From contig NW_026947502.1 in assembly GCF_034190915.1 (NCBI RefSeq), positions 6,556,785 through 6,620,784 of the forward strand: DNA of 64,000 bases, written 5' to 3'. The position numbers and the translations under genes were made by a program. Shown in pieces: positions 13,350 to 25,166 of this stretch (the stretch's first letter is position 1; each line of letters starts with the position of its first letter). Origin of the DNA: Cavia porcellus (taxonomy: Eukaryota; Chordata; Mammalia; Rodentia; Caviidae). A model generated the notes under the pieces. The model searched no databases and was not told the origin of the DNA. It saw only the letters and a list, made by a program, of their open reading frames with translations.

Positions 13350-13529
13350 AGGAGGATTAAATTCAAAAGTGTACCAAGAACATTTCAAAAGAAAAACAAA
13401 GCATTGTGCAAGGTTGTCAGCTGCAGTTTTTAATAGTGACTGAGGAAGCTGCAAGCTGGAGCAGATGATAACCTTGGAAAAAATGATAACCTCGCTATGC
13501 TGACAAAAGATAAAATACTGTTTAAGAAG

Positions 13530-13675
13530 GCAACGTGCAGTTTTGCACGCCTGTAATCCCAGCTCACAGGAGGCTGAGGCAGGAGGATCTCTGCAAATTC
13601 AAGACCGGCCTGAGCTATAAAGTGAGCCCAAAGCCAGCCTGAACTGCATAACGAGACCCTCTCAAAAAAGACAAA
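13530..13675 (+). repeat. B1-type SINE
   Basis: It shows cacgcctgtaatcccagc, ggaggctgaggcaggagga and a duplicated accggcctgagctataaagtga / gccagcctgaactgcata pair, then acgagaccctctcaaaaaag. The order and the duplication are those of a rodent B1. Confidence 0.85.
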
Positions 13676-13756
13676 ATACTCTTTAAGAAAGTATAAAAAT
13701 GTCTGCAGACAAAGCTGGAGAGACACACGAGAGAAAGTTTTAGGGGCTTGCTTTGC

Positions 13757-13916
13757 TTTTTTGGGCTGCTGGGGATTGAATCCAGGACCTTTGCACCAGC
13801 CCTTTTTGTTTTTTGAGATAAGGTCTTGCTGCCCAGGTTGGCCTTGAAATTACAATCCTCCTGCCTCAGCCTCCCAAAGTGCTGAAATTACAAGCATGTG
13901 CCACCACAGCCGGCTG
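13757..13916 (-). repeat. B4-type SINE (ID plus B1 composite)
   Basis: Read on the plus strand, a partial ID complement (tgctggggattgaatccagg) is followed by an A/T-rich joint and then a B1 complement (ttttgagataaggtcttgc to gcatgtgccaccacagccgg). This ID-B1 fusion is the B4 structure, in antisense orientation. Confidence 0.7.
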
Positions 13917-14104
13917 GAAATTTTAAAGAACATGTTCAAACAGAAACTCTGAGATGCAGAAGCAAAGCAAGAGCCAAGAGTGTAACATATGGGGGCAAAT
14001 CTGGGCTCTAATAACATGTACGGAGCCCAAGGGAAAGCGCCCTAAATGGTGCGTCAGTAGTGTGTAACGCGGGTGTTCAATGGAGATGTGAAGGACTTGT
14101 ATTT

Positions 14105-14185
14105 TATTTTTTGGTACTGGGGATCGAACTCAGGACTTCGTGCTTGCAAGGCAGGTGCTTATGCCGCTGAGCTAAGTCCCTGGCA
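14105..14185 (-). repeat. ID SINE
   Basis: The complement of a near-consensus ID is present: ggtactggggatcgaactca at the 3' end, then gcaaggcaggtgcttatgccgctgagctaa covering the tRNA-like part. The A and B boxes are recognisable on the minus strand, and the T-run at 14105-14115 is the tail. Confidence 0.85.
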
Positions 14186-14465
14186 TTACTCACGTTTTCT
14201 GAAAGGGGAGTAAGGATGGTGCTTAACTTCTCATTAATACTTCACTGATTTACGTGTTAAAATACTAGGCTAACAGCTAGATACCAGAAATAAATAACTT
14301 TCAAAATAGCAGAGGATAAAACAATGAGGGAAAAAAGCTACAAACATAAAAGGAGAAAAATCAGCACATTAAGTGGAACATTTAGATGAAAAGAGGAAGG
14401 TGGGTGTGAGCGCAAAAATATTACTATAACTGATGGAAACAGAATATTGTCAAAATATCAAAATT

Positions 14466-14573
14466 AACCGGGTGTGGTGGCACAAGCCCATAATCCCAGC
14501 TCTCTGGAGGCTGAGGCAGGAGGGTCACTGTGAGTTCAGGGCCTGGACTGTACAGCAAGACCCTGGCTCAAAA
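14466..14573 (+). repeat. B1-type SINE
   Basis: accgggtgtggtggcacaag at the start, ggaggctgaggcaggagg in the middle and agcaagaccctggctcaaaa at the end place this as a B1 that lacks most of the internal duplication. Confidence 0.8.
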
Positions 14574-14737
14574 ATGGAATGAAAATACTGTTTACAGATG
14601 AGATCTAAAACATAAGAACATAGAAAGGTTGGAAGCAAAGAAGACAGAGAAGAGCTACCAGGAAAATGTCCCCCGAAGGCAGCTACCATGATAATATTAA
14701 TATGAAAAGTCACAGCAGTGCCCTGCTGCCGATAGAC

Positions 14738-14920
14738 TTGGAAAGAAGTATGAAATGTAAATGACCTTTACTTTAAGAATGTGGGGAGAGACCTCCCGAC
14801 CCACTGGAGAGACCCCCTACCCCGGGGAGAGATTGCCAGACCCCAGAAACTATGCCAGACCCCGGTGGTCTCTCTGCATTTTTAAAATAAAGGTCATTTA
14901 TATTTCATACTTCTTTCCAA
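14738..14920. repeat. Inverted repeat with 44-bp arms
   Basis: The left arm (14738-14781) and right arm (14877-14920) are reverse complements over 44 bp, with 41 matches by direct comparison. They enclose a 95-bp GC-rich loop containing several gagagac-like sub-repeats. The arms themselves are AT-rich and contain no SINE or LTR signature that I recognise. A transcript in either direction could fold into a long hairpin. Confidence 0.85.
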
Positions 14921-16139
14921 TTCTACAGGCGCGATGCACTGAGCATCTACTCCGTGTGAAGCGGTGCCTCAGCCTTTCTGAGCTGCTTCTGAAAGTTTTA
15001 TTGTAGTTTACATATAATGAAAGGCACAGAATTTCCATACACAGCAGGAGGAGCTTGGAGGGGCGAATACTCTGCACAGCCCCCCAGAACTCTCCTCGGC
15101 CGCTCTGCAGGCCAGCACTGCCCTGGCCAGAGGCACAGCAGCCCGTCACCGCCCTGTGCGCTTCTCACCCGGGTCGGTCTCTCCCGGGTAGGCACTCCGT
15201 GTTGCGGTAGTGCTGTGTGTATTCGGTTCTTTCCTGCCTCGGCGGTCCTGGAGGCAGAGGGGGAGGAGGGAGCTTGAAGCCAGTGCTGAGGGCTGAGCCA
15301 GCATAGCCACCATTCTGTACTTCAGGAGGCCACAGTCCACATGAAGAAGGCTCACAGCTTCACGGCCAACCACAGAAGCCACCGTGACCAAAGAGCCCTG
15401 AGGTCCCAGCGAGGGGCCGCAGGAGAAGCTGCAGATTCTCATCCTCGTTACCAAGCGTGGCCTTGAACCTTTGCCCCTGACGCTCAGTTTCCCACGTTTC
15501 TGTGGACGAGAGGCAGGGGTCCGCCCCGAACTCTCAGCTCTGTTCTAGTGTGACTGCCTGTCACCCCAGGACCCAGCCTGTCACCTCTGCAGCAGGGAAT
15601 GCAGCTGATGCAGGAGAGGGAGGACCCTCAGGGCAGGAAGACTTGAGGGATGAGCTTCCTTCTCTTTGGCAAGTCGGAGCCCAGACTGAAGGGCATTTGT
15701 TAACAGGTGGCAGAGCTGGAGGTGGCCTTCCTCTGGGCCCTGCTTTTCTGGTGGCAGCAGAAGCCTCTGCACCCCAGGCCCTTGGTTACCACTGTCAGCT
15801 GCAGGCCTGGCACTCCCGTGGGGATTTGCCGACATCTCTGACCTGCTTGGTGAGAGGCATCCTGGGCCTGGTCCCCGGGTGGCGCTGTCCCCTGCCCTGC
15901 TCACGTGGAAATACCAGTTGGCCAGGACTCATGCCAAGGCTGAGAGGGAGGAAGCTACATGAAGTGGAGAAGGGCTCCCGCGGGGGACAGCAGCTGTCAA
16001 CACATTTCAGGTGAGATGAGGTAGAGTTTAGGAGAAGCAGGAAGCTTGGGCAGGTCCCCAGCACAATCTTAACTTTAAAATTAGTGCTCTTGTGTAAAAA
16101 CACGTGCCCCTGGTTAAAGCGGGAATGGTTTTGCCCACG

Positions 16140-16492
16140 TGTTATGGCTCCTAGCTAAACGTCACCCCAAAGCCTCATTTGGTCACCGGTGGGGGGTTTT
16201 GAAGGCAGCTGGCAGGATGTGTGAGTGTGGAGGAGGGCACGATGCGGCATTAGGCATTACGGGTGTGGATAACGGGAGCCCAGCCCGCGTGGCTTGTAGC
16301 TGGGTGAATTAAAAGGGAAAGAGGGAAGGCAGGGCGCTGTGCCGTGAGCTGCTTCTCCTCCGCGATGCCCCGCTGCCTCGGGGCCAGCTGCCTGTGGACT
16401 GAAACCTCCACACACTGCGAGCCAGCAAACCTTTCTTCCTTTAACTTGGGGGTGTCAGGCATTTTGGCTCACTATGAAAAAAGTAACTAAGA
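16140..16492 (+). mobile_element. ERVL-MaLR-type solo LTR
   Basis: It starts tgttatggctcc, contains aacgtcaccccaaagcctc and later a cctgtggactgaaacctcc block, and ends with caggcattttggctcac followed by agtaactaagacc. The layout is that of an MST/ORR-type LTR. No second LTR is present nearby. Confidence 0.65.
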
Positions 16493-17420
16493 CCCCAAAG
16501 GATTTATAATAAGAAGCTGTGGTTGGCTCTTCTTGTCTCTAATGAAAGTTTCTTCTTCTGGAGCCACGCTTTTTTCGTTCTTTTAAAAACAAACAAACAA
16601 ACAAAAAAGGGATAGAAAATATACAGAATTTTTAAAAATAGAAAACACTGATTAATATATTGCATATCATTATCTTGAATGTGGTTGTTCACATGATAAC
16701 ATTTAGACATGATAAAAATGATCACACAGTTAGGCAAGGAAAACACTTCTTTTTGATGAACTAACAGATAAGTTATACAGTCCTCTATCTTGTATATATT
16801 TACAGGCACACATATATGTATACATATGTATATATATAGTCGTTTCCCTTCTTTCTTTTCTCCTTTCCCCTATCCCAGTTGCTCTTTTCTTTTGAGAACT
16901 TTCTTTCCCTTTCATTTTCACAATATCTACATTTTGGATCTTATTAACTTTTTTTTACCTTACACTAGGTAGACAATGTGCTATTTACACCTGTGAGTCT
17001 AATTTATTTCACTTATGAGTGTGGTCTCTAGCTGCATCCATTTACCTCTAAAAGCCCTAAGTTTACCTCCTTTATTGCTGAGTAGTACTCCACTGTATTA
17101 AAATTCCACATTTTAAAAAATGTATTCTGTGGTTTATGGGCATTTGGTTTGTTTCCAAGATCTGGTTATTACAAGTTGTGCTGCTATAAACATGGGTGCA
17201 CATATACCAGTGTGGAATGATGTTTTCAGTTCTTCTGGTAAAATACCTAGACATGCAATAACAGTCAAATAGGCCCTCCAGCCCTAGTGTTTCGAGGACT
17301 CTCCACACTGATTTCCACAGTGGCTGTACCAGTCTGCTCTCTCACCTGGAGAAGGGATCCTTTCTCCTCAAAAGCCCAGCAGCATTTGTTATTGGTTGAT
17401 TTCTTTTTGTTCTCTTTCTT

Positions 17421-17560
17421 TTTGAGACATGGTCTCACCATGCAGCTCAGGCTGGCCTTGAGCTCACTTTGTAGCCCAGGCTGGTCTTGAGCTTGCAAGG
17501 ATCCTCTTGCCTCAGCCTCCTGTGCTGGGATTACAGGTGTGAGCCACCACGCCCACCTAG
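17421..17560 (-). repeat. B1-type SINE nested in LINE-1
   Basis: The plus strand shows ttttgagacatggtctcacc, then two similar caggctgg blocks (internal duplication), then cctcagcctcctgtgctggg and gccaccacgcccacc. LINE-1 sequence continues on both sides, so the SINE inserted after the L1. Confidence 0.85.
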
Positions 17561-17907
17561 TGGGTTAATTTCTTGGTGATAGTCATTCTTTGTGGAGTGA
17601 GATGGAATCTTAGTGTTGTTTTAACTTGCATTTTTAAGATGACCAGTGATGTTGAACATTGATGACCATGATGTTAAACATTTCTTCATATATTTATTGG
17701 CCATTTGTATTTCTTCATCTGAGAAGTGAGTGTGTGTCTCAGACGCTCATTTTTGGATTGAGTCTTTGAATCTGGGCGAGCCTGATTTTTTAAAATTCTT
17801 TATGTGTTCTAGATATGCCCATTATCTGAGGAACAGTTGGCTAAAACTTTTTTCCCATTCTGTGGGTTTTCTTTTCACTCTTTTGGTGATTTCTTTTGAT
17901 TTTGTTT

Positions 17908-17990
17908 TTGTTTTTTTGTACCAGGGATCAAACTCATGGCCTTGCATTTGCCAAGCAGGTACTTACACTGCTGAGCTAAACCCCCAACCT
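17908..17990 (-). repeat. ID SINE nested in LINE-1
   Basis: The complement of an ID (taccagggatcaaactcatg to cactgctgagctaaaccccc) is preceded by a T-run. Flanking copies ttggtgatttcttttgat (17883-17900) and ttggtgttttcttttgat (17993-18010) match at 17 of 18 positions and are the likely target-site duplication, with L1 sequence resuming outside. Confidence 0.8.
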
Positions 17991-19140
17991 GTTGGTGTTT
18001 TCTTTTGATGCGCAAAAGCTTTTTAATAAGATGAGATTCCTGTTGTTGATTCTTTGCAGTATTTCCCATGCAGTTTGCATTTTGCATGAACTCTGTATTT
18101 ACCCCTATGTCTTCAAAATATCCACCTATCTTGTCTTCCAGTAGACTTGGTGTTTGTATTTTAATTTTAGATCTTTGATCCATTTTGACTTTAGTTTAGT
18201 GCATGGTGGTAGACATGGGCCTAGCTTTAGTCTTCGGCCTATTGAAAGCAGTTTTTCCAGTACCACTTATGAAAGAGACTAGCTTTCTTCCAGTGACCGT
18301 GTTTGGCCCCGTTGCCAAATGTAAAGTGGCTAAGTGTGTTCGTAGTTGTGTCCGCATCTTCTGTTCTGTTCCTCTGATCCTCAGGTCTATTTTTCTTTTT
18401 GCAGTACCATGCTGATTTTACCACAGTAGCTTTGAAGCATAATTTCAAGTCTGGGACTGTGATGCCTCCTGCCTTTCCTTTGTAGCCCAGCATTGCCTTT
18501 GCTATTTTAGGTCTCTTCTGGTTCCAGATAAATTTTAGATCTGTAAGGTATGCTGATGGTATTTTGATCAGGATTGCATTAGATCTATGTAACCAGTTTG
18601 GGGACTATGGCCATTTTCACTATGTTGGCCCTTCCTATTCAAGAGCAAAGGGTATATTTAGATTTTCTGATAGCTTCTTCAGTCTCCTAGTTTTCAGTGT
18701 ACTGATCTTTTATCTCCTTTGTTGGATTAATTCATAAGTATTTCATTGTTTTGGATGCTATTGCGAAAGGTGTCATTTCCAGAATTTTTCTTTCCGTGAA
18801 TTTGTTGTTTGTGTACAGAAATGCTATTGATTTTTGAGTGCTGACTTTGTATCTAGCTACATTGCTGAATTTGCTTACTAACTCTAGTAATCTTTTGGTG
18901 GAGTTTTTGGGGCCTTCTCTGTAGAGCATCGTGTCATCTGCAAATAAAGATAATTCACTGGCTTCCTTTTCTATCTTTGTTCCTTTTACTTCTCTCTTGT
19001 CCAGTTGTTCTGGCTAACGCTTCCCAAACTCTATTGCATGAGAGCGGTGGTCGTGGACATCCTTGTTGCAGACGGGCTGGAGTTTGAGATTTCATGTGGC
19101 CTTTGCATTTTGTCATTTTCACCTCGGGTTAATATTTAGG

Positions 19141-19547
19141 TCTTTGCAATCCCGCTAGTCTGGACTGTCCACTGCTTGTGATTTAAGGTCCTACTGTGTG
19201 GCTGATGTTCACCCACCCGCTGTGCCCTGCAGTGCAGGGGCGGTGCAGTCACCTACACTACTCCCGTGGGTGAGTCCTGTGTTCTTCCGAGGCTGACTAG
19301 TTAGGAATATTGATGTGAACCAACCCTTAGCTCCTGTTGTTATTGTGGCCTCAGACTGTCCCAGGTCACCAGCCCTCTGTCCATGGTGTACGCTCCTACT
19401 GTGCCACTGGGGGTCTCGTAGTCCCTTTTGGGTTCCTCCGGTTGGGGGAGGCCTCCCTGGCACTGGCACTGGCCCACCTGGGGTTCTCTATAGGGACGAA
19501 GGGCTTACTCGTGCTCTTGCCACCCTACCGAGCTCTGCCAGCTGGAT
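19141..19547. other. Unassigned GC-richer spacer between two LINE-1 copies
   Basis: About 400 bp separates the antisense and sense L1 blocks. It is richer in GC than either and shows no clear L1 ORF2 sequence. It could be L1 ORF1 or 5' UTR material, or the original unique flank. I cannot assign it. Confidence 0.4.
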
Positions 19548-22500
19548 GGAGAGTTTTCAGACAGAAAGTCAACAAACAAATAACAAAACTGAATCACACC
19601 TGTGAACAAATGGACTTGATAGACATATACAGAGTGTTCCATCCAACAACATCAAAATATACATTCTTCTCAGCAATACATGGGACATTCTCTAAAATAG
19701 ATCATATACTAGCCCACAGAACATATTTAAATAAATAGAAAAATTGAAATTATCCCATGCATGTTATCAGATCATAGAGCCATGAAACTAGAAATTAATG
19801 ATAAAAGAAACTGCAAAAATCCCACAAACACATGGAAATTGAATAACACATTCTTGAGCAATCAATGGGTCACAGGGCAAATTAAAGAAGAAATTAAACA
19901 ATACCTACAAGCAAATGAAAATACAAATACAACCTACCGGAGTCTGTGGGATGCAATGAAAGTTGTCCTCAGAGGAAAATTTATTGCACTGAGTTCCCAC
20001 ATCAGGAAAGCAGAACGAATACAAGTAAATAACCTGATGCTACACCTCAGACCTCTAGAAAAAGCAGAGCAAGTCAATTCCAAAGGAAAGGAATGGAGGA
20101 AAATATAAAAATCAGAGCAGAAATTAATGCAATAGAGGCTAAGTAAAGAATCAATGAATCAGAGTTGGTTCTTAGAAAGAATAAATAAAATCGATAAGCC
20201 CCTAGTCACCCTTATTTAAAAAAGGGGAAAAAAAAGCTCAAATTCATGCAATAAGGAATGAAAACGGCGAAATCACTACAGACTCTGTACAAATACAGAA
20301 GATCATCAAAACCTATTTTGAAAACCTCTACTCTCATAGGTTTGATAACACAGAAGAAATAGATAGATTCCTAGAAACTTATGAAGTACCAAAGCTAGGT
20401 CAAGAAGACGTAAAACTGCTGAAAAACCCATTTTCTATTAATGAAATTGGAAATGTAATTAAGTCCTAACGTACAAAGAAGAGCCCAGGCCCAGATGGAA
20501 TCACTGCAGAATTCTACAAGAAATACAAACAAGACCTAATGCCGACACTCCTCAACCTCTTCAATGAAACCAAAAGGGAAGCAATCCTTCCTAAGTCATT
20601 CCTGGAAGCAAATATTATTCTAGTAACAAAACCTGAGAAAGACCCAACTAAAAAAGAGAACTACAGGCCAATCTTCCTAATGAACACAGATGCAAAAATC
20701 CTCAATAAAATATTGGCAAATAGGATGCAGCAAATCATCAAGAAGATTATACACCATGACCAAGTGGGGTTCATCCCAGGCATGCAGGGATGGTTCAACA
20801 TATGTAAATCAATAAATATAATCCACCATATAAATAAACCAAAAGTGAGAATCACATGATCCTTTCTATAGATGCAGAAAAAGCTTTTGATAAGGTCCAA
20901 CATTTATTCATGATAACCTTACACAAAATTGGAATAGATGGTCTTTATCTCAATATGATAAAGGCCATCTAGGACAATCCAACAGCCAGTATCGTACTAA
21001 ATGGCCAAAAACTGAAGGCCTTTACCTTAAAATCAGGCACAAGACAAGAATGTCTCTTATTACCACTCCTATTTACTATAGTACTGGAAATACTAGCCAG
21101 AGCAATTAGAGTATAGAGAGAAATAAATGGGATAAAGATAGGAAAAGAGGAAGTTAAATTATCATTATTTGTGCATGACATGATACTCTACATAGAAGAT
21201 CCCCAAAACTCCATTGAAAGACTGCTAGATATAATAAATAAATTCAGCAATGTAGCTGGATACAAAATCAATACTCGAAAATCACTAGCATTCCTATACA
21301 CAACAACAAAATCACAGAGAGAGAAATAAGAGAAGCCACACCCTTCACACTAGCAACCAAAAAAATGAAATATTTAGGGATGATTCTCACGAAAGAAGTG
21401 AAAGATCTATATAGGGAGAATTATAATACACTGAAAAAAATTGCAGAGGATCTCAGAAAATGGAAAGACATCCCTTGCTCACGGATAGGAATAATAAATA
21501 TTGTGAAAATGGCCATCCTCCCAAAACTATTATACAGATTCAATGCAATCTCAATTAAAATACTATCACATACCTCATAAGTCTAAAGAAATCACTCCTA
21601 AAATTCATCTGGAACCAGAAGAGCCCTAGAATAGCAAAGACGGTTCTAAGCAGCAAAGGCAAGGCAGGAGGCATCATATCCTTGATAGAAGTTACACTAC
21701 AAAGCAATCATAGTAAAATCAACATAGTACTGGAATAAAAACAGAACTGAAGATCAGTGGAATAGATTAAAAGATACAACCACAACTACAAACACACTCA
21801 ACCACCTTATCTTTGAATTAGGGGCCAAACATGTTCATTGGAAGAAGAATAGTCTCTTTAATAAATGATGTTGGAAAAACTGGCTCTCCATATGCCGAAA
21901 ACTAAAACTAGACCCATGCCTATCACCATGTACTAAATTAAAATCTAAATGGATCAAAGATCTGAATATTAAAACAGAAACACTAAATCTATTGGAAAAC
22001 AAATTGGTAAAACCTTGAAGACATAGGGGTAGGTAGAGAATTCATGAAGAGGAATCAAACAGCATGGGAAATACTTCCCAGAATCAATAAATGGGATCAC
22101 CTCTTATTAAAAAGTTTCTGCACATCAAAAGAAATCTTCAGCATAGTGAAAAGAAAACCCACAAACTGGGAAAAAATGTTAGTGAACTGTCCCTCAGACA
22201 AAGGACTTCTGTCTAAAACATATAAAGAATTAAAATCAGACCCCCAAAAGTCAAAGATCCAATCCAAAAATGGGCATCTGAGATGAATACATACTTCTCA
22301 GATGAAGAAATATAAATGGCAAATAAATACATGAAAAAATGTTCATCATCATTACTCATTAGAGAAATGCAAATTAAAACCACACTGAGATTTCATCTCA
22401 CTTCAGAAAGAATGGCCAGGATCAAGAAAACTACCAACAACAAATGCTGGAGAGGCCGTGGGGAAAAAGGAACTCTCCTGCACTGCTGGTGGGAGTGTAG

Positions 22501-23850
22501 ACTGATGCAACCTTTGTGGAGGTCAGTCTAGAGATTTCTCAAAAAGCTGGGATTGGAAGTCCCATTTCTTCCAGCTATTCCACTTCTAGGTATATTCCCA
22601 GTAGAACTGAAAAACATCATATCACAGTGATATATGTGCACCCATGTTTATAGCAGCAAATTTTTAATAGCCAGATCTTGGAAACAACATAAGTGTCCAT
22701 CAGCTGAGGAATGAATAAAAAAGATGTAGTATTTTTATATAACACTTTTCAGAGATGTTTATAAATTAAAAACATTGAGATGTTTATAAATACATGGATG
22801 CATCTTGAGACCATACTCATAAGTGAAATAAATCAAACTCACATGTATAAATACTGAATGGTTTCCCTAGTGTCAGAAATGGTAAGAATACATAAAATAT
22901 GTGATAATCATGAGTCCCCCATTATATTGCTTTGAAGCCTTATAATGTTTTCATTCATTAGTTGGGATGGTTTTATTCTGGGTTGTTTGACTTTATTGTC
23001 TGTTATGGTACAAACAGCTATTTTGAAGAAAACAAGACATTATAATAGCTAGCACTGCTTTAATAGCATCTAGTTTTGAAGTCCCATAAGCTTTTGTTCT
23101 TCTGTCTCTGTTGGTTTTTCATGTTGTATCTTACTGGATTTTATTATAGGTGATAGTATAAACAATATTTTTTATGAAAAGGAGATAATATAGTAACCAT
23201 TGTTCGTTTTCTGTTAGTTTGTTGTGAATACCCTGTAATATTTCATTCTCTTGAATGGTTTCACACTGCCTTGTTATGTTTGATACTATAGTATATGAAG
23301 GTATACTCCAATATTTCAAGGAAAGAGACACTATGGTAGCTACTGTTATGTCAGGTTGTCTTGTGGTGAAACACTATGTTGCTTAAATTATTCTGTTATT
23401 ACCTTTTTTATGTCTTCTTTTATCTTAATCTTTTTCTAAATAATAAAAAAAAACAGACACACTGATCCAGGAGTGCTGATCCAGGAGTGTCATTATGTGA
23501 AACCCAGCAATACTATTATTCTGTGCTCAGAGTGATTTTAGCCTGCTTGGGTTTGTTCATTCTCAACATAACCGAAGGTATGGAGAACTGTATGTATGTT
23601 TAAGTGTATAGGATTGATAACCATATCACTAAGTTTTTGTTGAACGGAACTGGTTGCAGTCGCGCTGTTTGAATCCCCACTTTACATGCTCCACTTCTGT
23701 ATCTTGAATAACTATTTGTAAGAAGAGAGTATGTAAATATCAACTAGTGATTTCTTACTGTTTATTCTTTTTTTGTAAGTATGTTTTATTTCTACCCATT
23801 TTCTGTTTTGTTTAGTCTTTCTTTAAATAAAATTTTAAAAAAAGAATTAT
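19548..23850 (+). mobile_element. LINE-1, sense, 5'-truncated, defective ORF2
   Basis: Plus-strand frames read as consecutive pieces of L1 ORF2: the end of the endonuclease domain (19560-19800), the linker, the reverse transcriptase (20400-21300, with KSPGPDG near 20490 and NYRPI near 20660) and the C-terminal region (21360-22540). The frame is interrupted by many stops and shifts, for example a TAA at 20467-20469. The catalytic FADD block reads FVHD near 21170, so at least one catalytic Asp is lost. The 3' UTR runs from about 22900 to an AATAAA and A-rich end near 23826-23845. It is a dead element. Confidence 0.9.
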
Positions 23851-23945
23851 AAATGCTCATAGCAAGTAATTACTCAAACCAGCCTCAGAAGTTCCCCGAG
23901 TGAGAGCAGAGGCATTGCTCTCTGGAGATTGGTAAAGTGGGGAGA

Positions 23946-24130
23946 GGCAGGGTGGCCCGTGGCTGTAATCCTAGCTTTCTGGGAGGCTGAGGCAGGCAGA
24001 TGGCCCGTTCAACTCTAACCTGGGCTGCTTAGTGACTTGGTGAGAGCTTCTCTCAAAATAAAAACTAAGGCAGGAGGCCTGGGGATGTCGCTCAATGTGA
24101 AGACCCTGGATTCATCCCTCAGTTCTGGGG
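23946..24130 (+). repeat. B4-type SINE (B1 plus ID composite)
   Basis: A B1 part (ggctgtaatcctagctttct, gggaggctgaggcaggcag, gagagcttctctcaaaataa) is followed by an ID-like part (ctggggatgtcgctcaatg to attcatccctcagttctgg). This is the plus-strand order of a B4 element. Confidence 0.7.
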
Positions 24131-24662
24131 ATTATATTTGAGCTGAGTATGTGAGTACATATCAGGGCCTGCAGGAACACCTCTGGAGGGATTGAAGGTC
24201 TCAAGGTAGTTGCCGGATATTGAAGGCAAAGAAGAGGTAAGTGGGGAATATAATCAGGTGAGATGAGACCATTAAGTGTCACACTTTTTCTTGTCTGTTC
24301 TTCTAGAGATTCATTATGCATACAAGCAATAAAACACGCCCCTTCCTTTTTATCCAAAAGCTGTGCTGTGGTTCTGTTCATTTGGCCTACAGTGTAATTC
24401 GTGTCTAGTATGTCCGTATTAAGTGTTTATCTGGTTGACTTATCCATTAAAGAAGTGGTTTCTACTATGATTGTATCACATCTATTTCTTCCTTTATATC
24501 CATTAGTTCGCTGATGTGCTGAAGTGTTGGCAATTTGGCTTCACATATACACACATATAATTGCTATTATTGATGAGTTACTGTTATTAAATAATGACCT
24601 TTGTGTTTTTGGACGCGAGGTCTATTTTTTTCATAACTTTAAAGAAAAATCTGCAAAGCTGG

Positions 24663-24731
24663 AGATTTAGCTCAGTGGTATAAGCGCCTGCCTGGCAAGT
24701 GCAAGGTCATGAGTTCGATCCCCAGTACCAG
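24663..24731 (+). repeat. ID SINE, near consensus
   Basis: An intact tRNA-derived ID: the A box (tagctcagtgg), tataagcgcctgcctggcaa, and a B-box region (gagttcgatccccagtacc). The short direct repeat aaatctgca flanks it on both sides (24647-24655 and 24740-24748), a probable target-site duplication. It lies about 0.4 kb upstream of the SLC36A1 promoter. Confidence 0.9.
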
Positions 24732-25128
24732 TAATAGCCAAATCTGCAGAAAGAAAGAGAAGCTTTGATAATGCATACCACTCAAACATACTGCAATGTC
24801 ATCTCTTTAAAAATCACTTATCCTTTGAGAATACATCGAAAGATCAGTGTGGCTCGACCCCAAATTCTCATTTCCAGTAATAACCATAGATGAGATTCGT
24901 TTTCCCGATTATAAAAGCAACATGTGCTCATGAAGCTATGTTACAGAAAACACAGCAAGTGCAGAGATTATGACTGTTTCAAAACCCACCCTCGGGGACT
25001 CCGCCCAAGCTCCCCTAGATTGCACAAGTAGGTTCCCACGAACGCGGTCCTTCCTGAAATCGCAGGATTAGGCCGTTAGGTGGTGCTGTGGAGCAGAGAA
25101 CGGAGTGGCACTGGAGGTGGAGCGCGAC

Positions 25129-25138
25129 ACCACGTGAC
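25129..25138 (+). promoter_or_regulatory. E-box, CLEAR-like (ACCACGTGAC)
   Basis: The CACGTG core lies at 25131-25136 with the GAC flank of the CLEAR consensus on one side. It is 28 bp upstream of a perfect palindromic copy. It is probably bound by the same MiT/TFE or USF bHLH-zip factors. Confidence 0.6.
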
Positions 25139-25156
25139 CCCGGTCGGGGCTCCAGT

Positions 25157-25166
25157 GTCACGTGAC
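25157..25166 (+). promoter_or_regulatory. CLEAR element (GTCACGTGAC)
   Basis: A perfect 10-bp palindrome identical to the CLEAR motif recognised by TFEB, TFE3 and MITF at lysosomal genes. SLC36A1 encodes a lysosomal amino-acid exporter connected to mTORC1 signalling, so the site fits the gene's biology. Binding itself is inferred, not shown. Confidence 0.75.

Larger units (their letters stand above)
16930..19140 (-). mobile_element. LINE-1 fragment, antisense, 5'-truncated
   Basis: The plus strand reads as the complement of the distal part of L1 ORF2 and its 3' end. From left to right it runs from the 3' end of ORF2 (block around 17000-17250) through ORF2 to the reverse-transcriptase core region near 19060. 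It is broken by many stops and indels. A B1 and an ID are nested in it. AT-rich DNA at 16500-16930, including a (CAAA)n run near 16588-16607, may be its 3' UTR. The complementary sense copy starts about 400 bp to the right. Confidence 0.75.

Noticed and set aside
24663..24731. Functional tRNA gene
   Set aside because: It has tRNA-like A and B boxes but is an ID SINE with an A-rich 3' side and a target duplication; it lacks a full cloverleaf and a Pol III terminator at the right place.
1..25000. Search for SLC36A2 or SLC36A3 exons upstream of SLC36A1
   Set aside because: In human the paralogues lie next to SLC36A1, but none of their conserved blocks (GNx[20 protein letters not shown]) occurs on either strand in this part.
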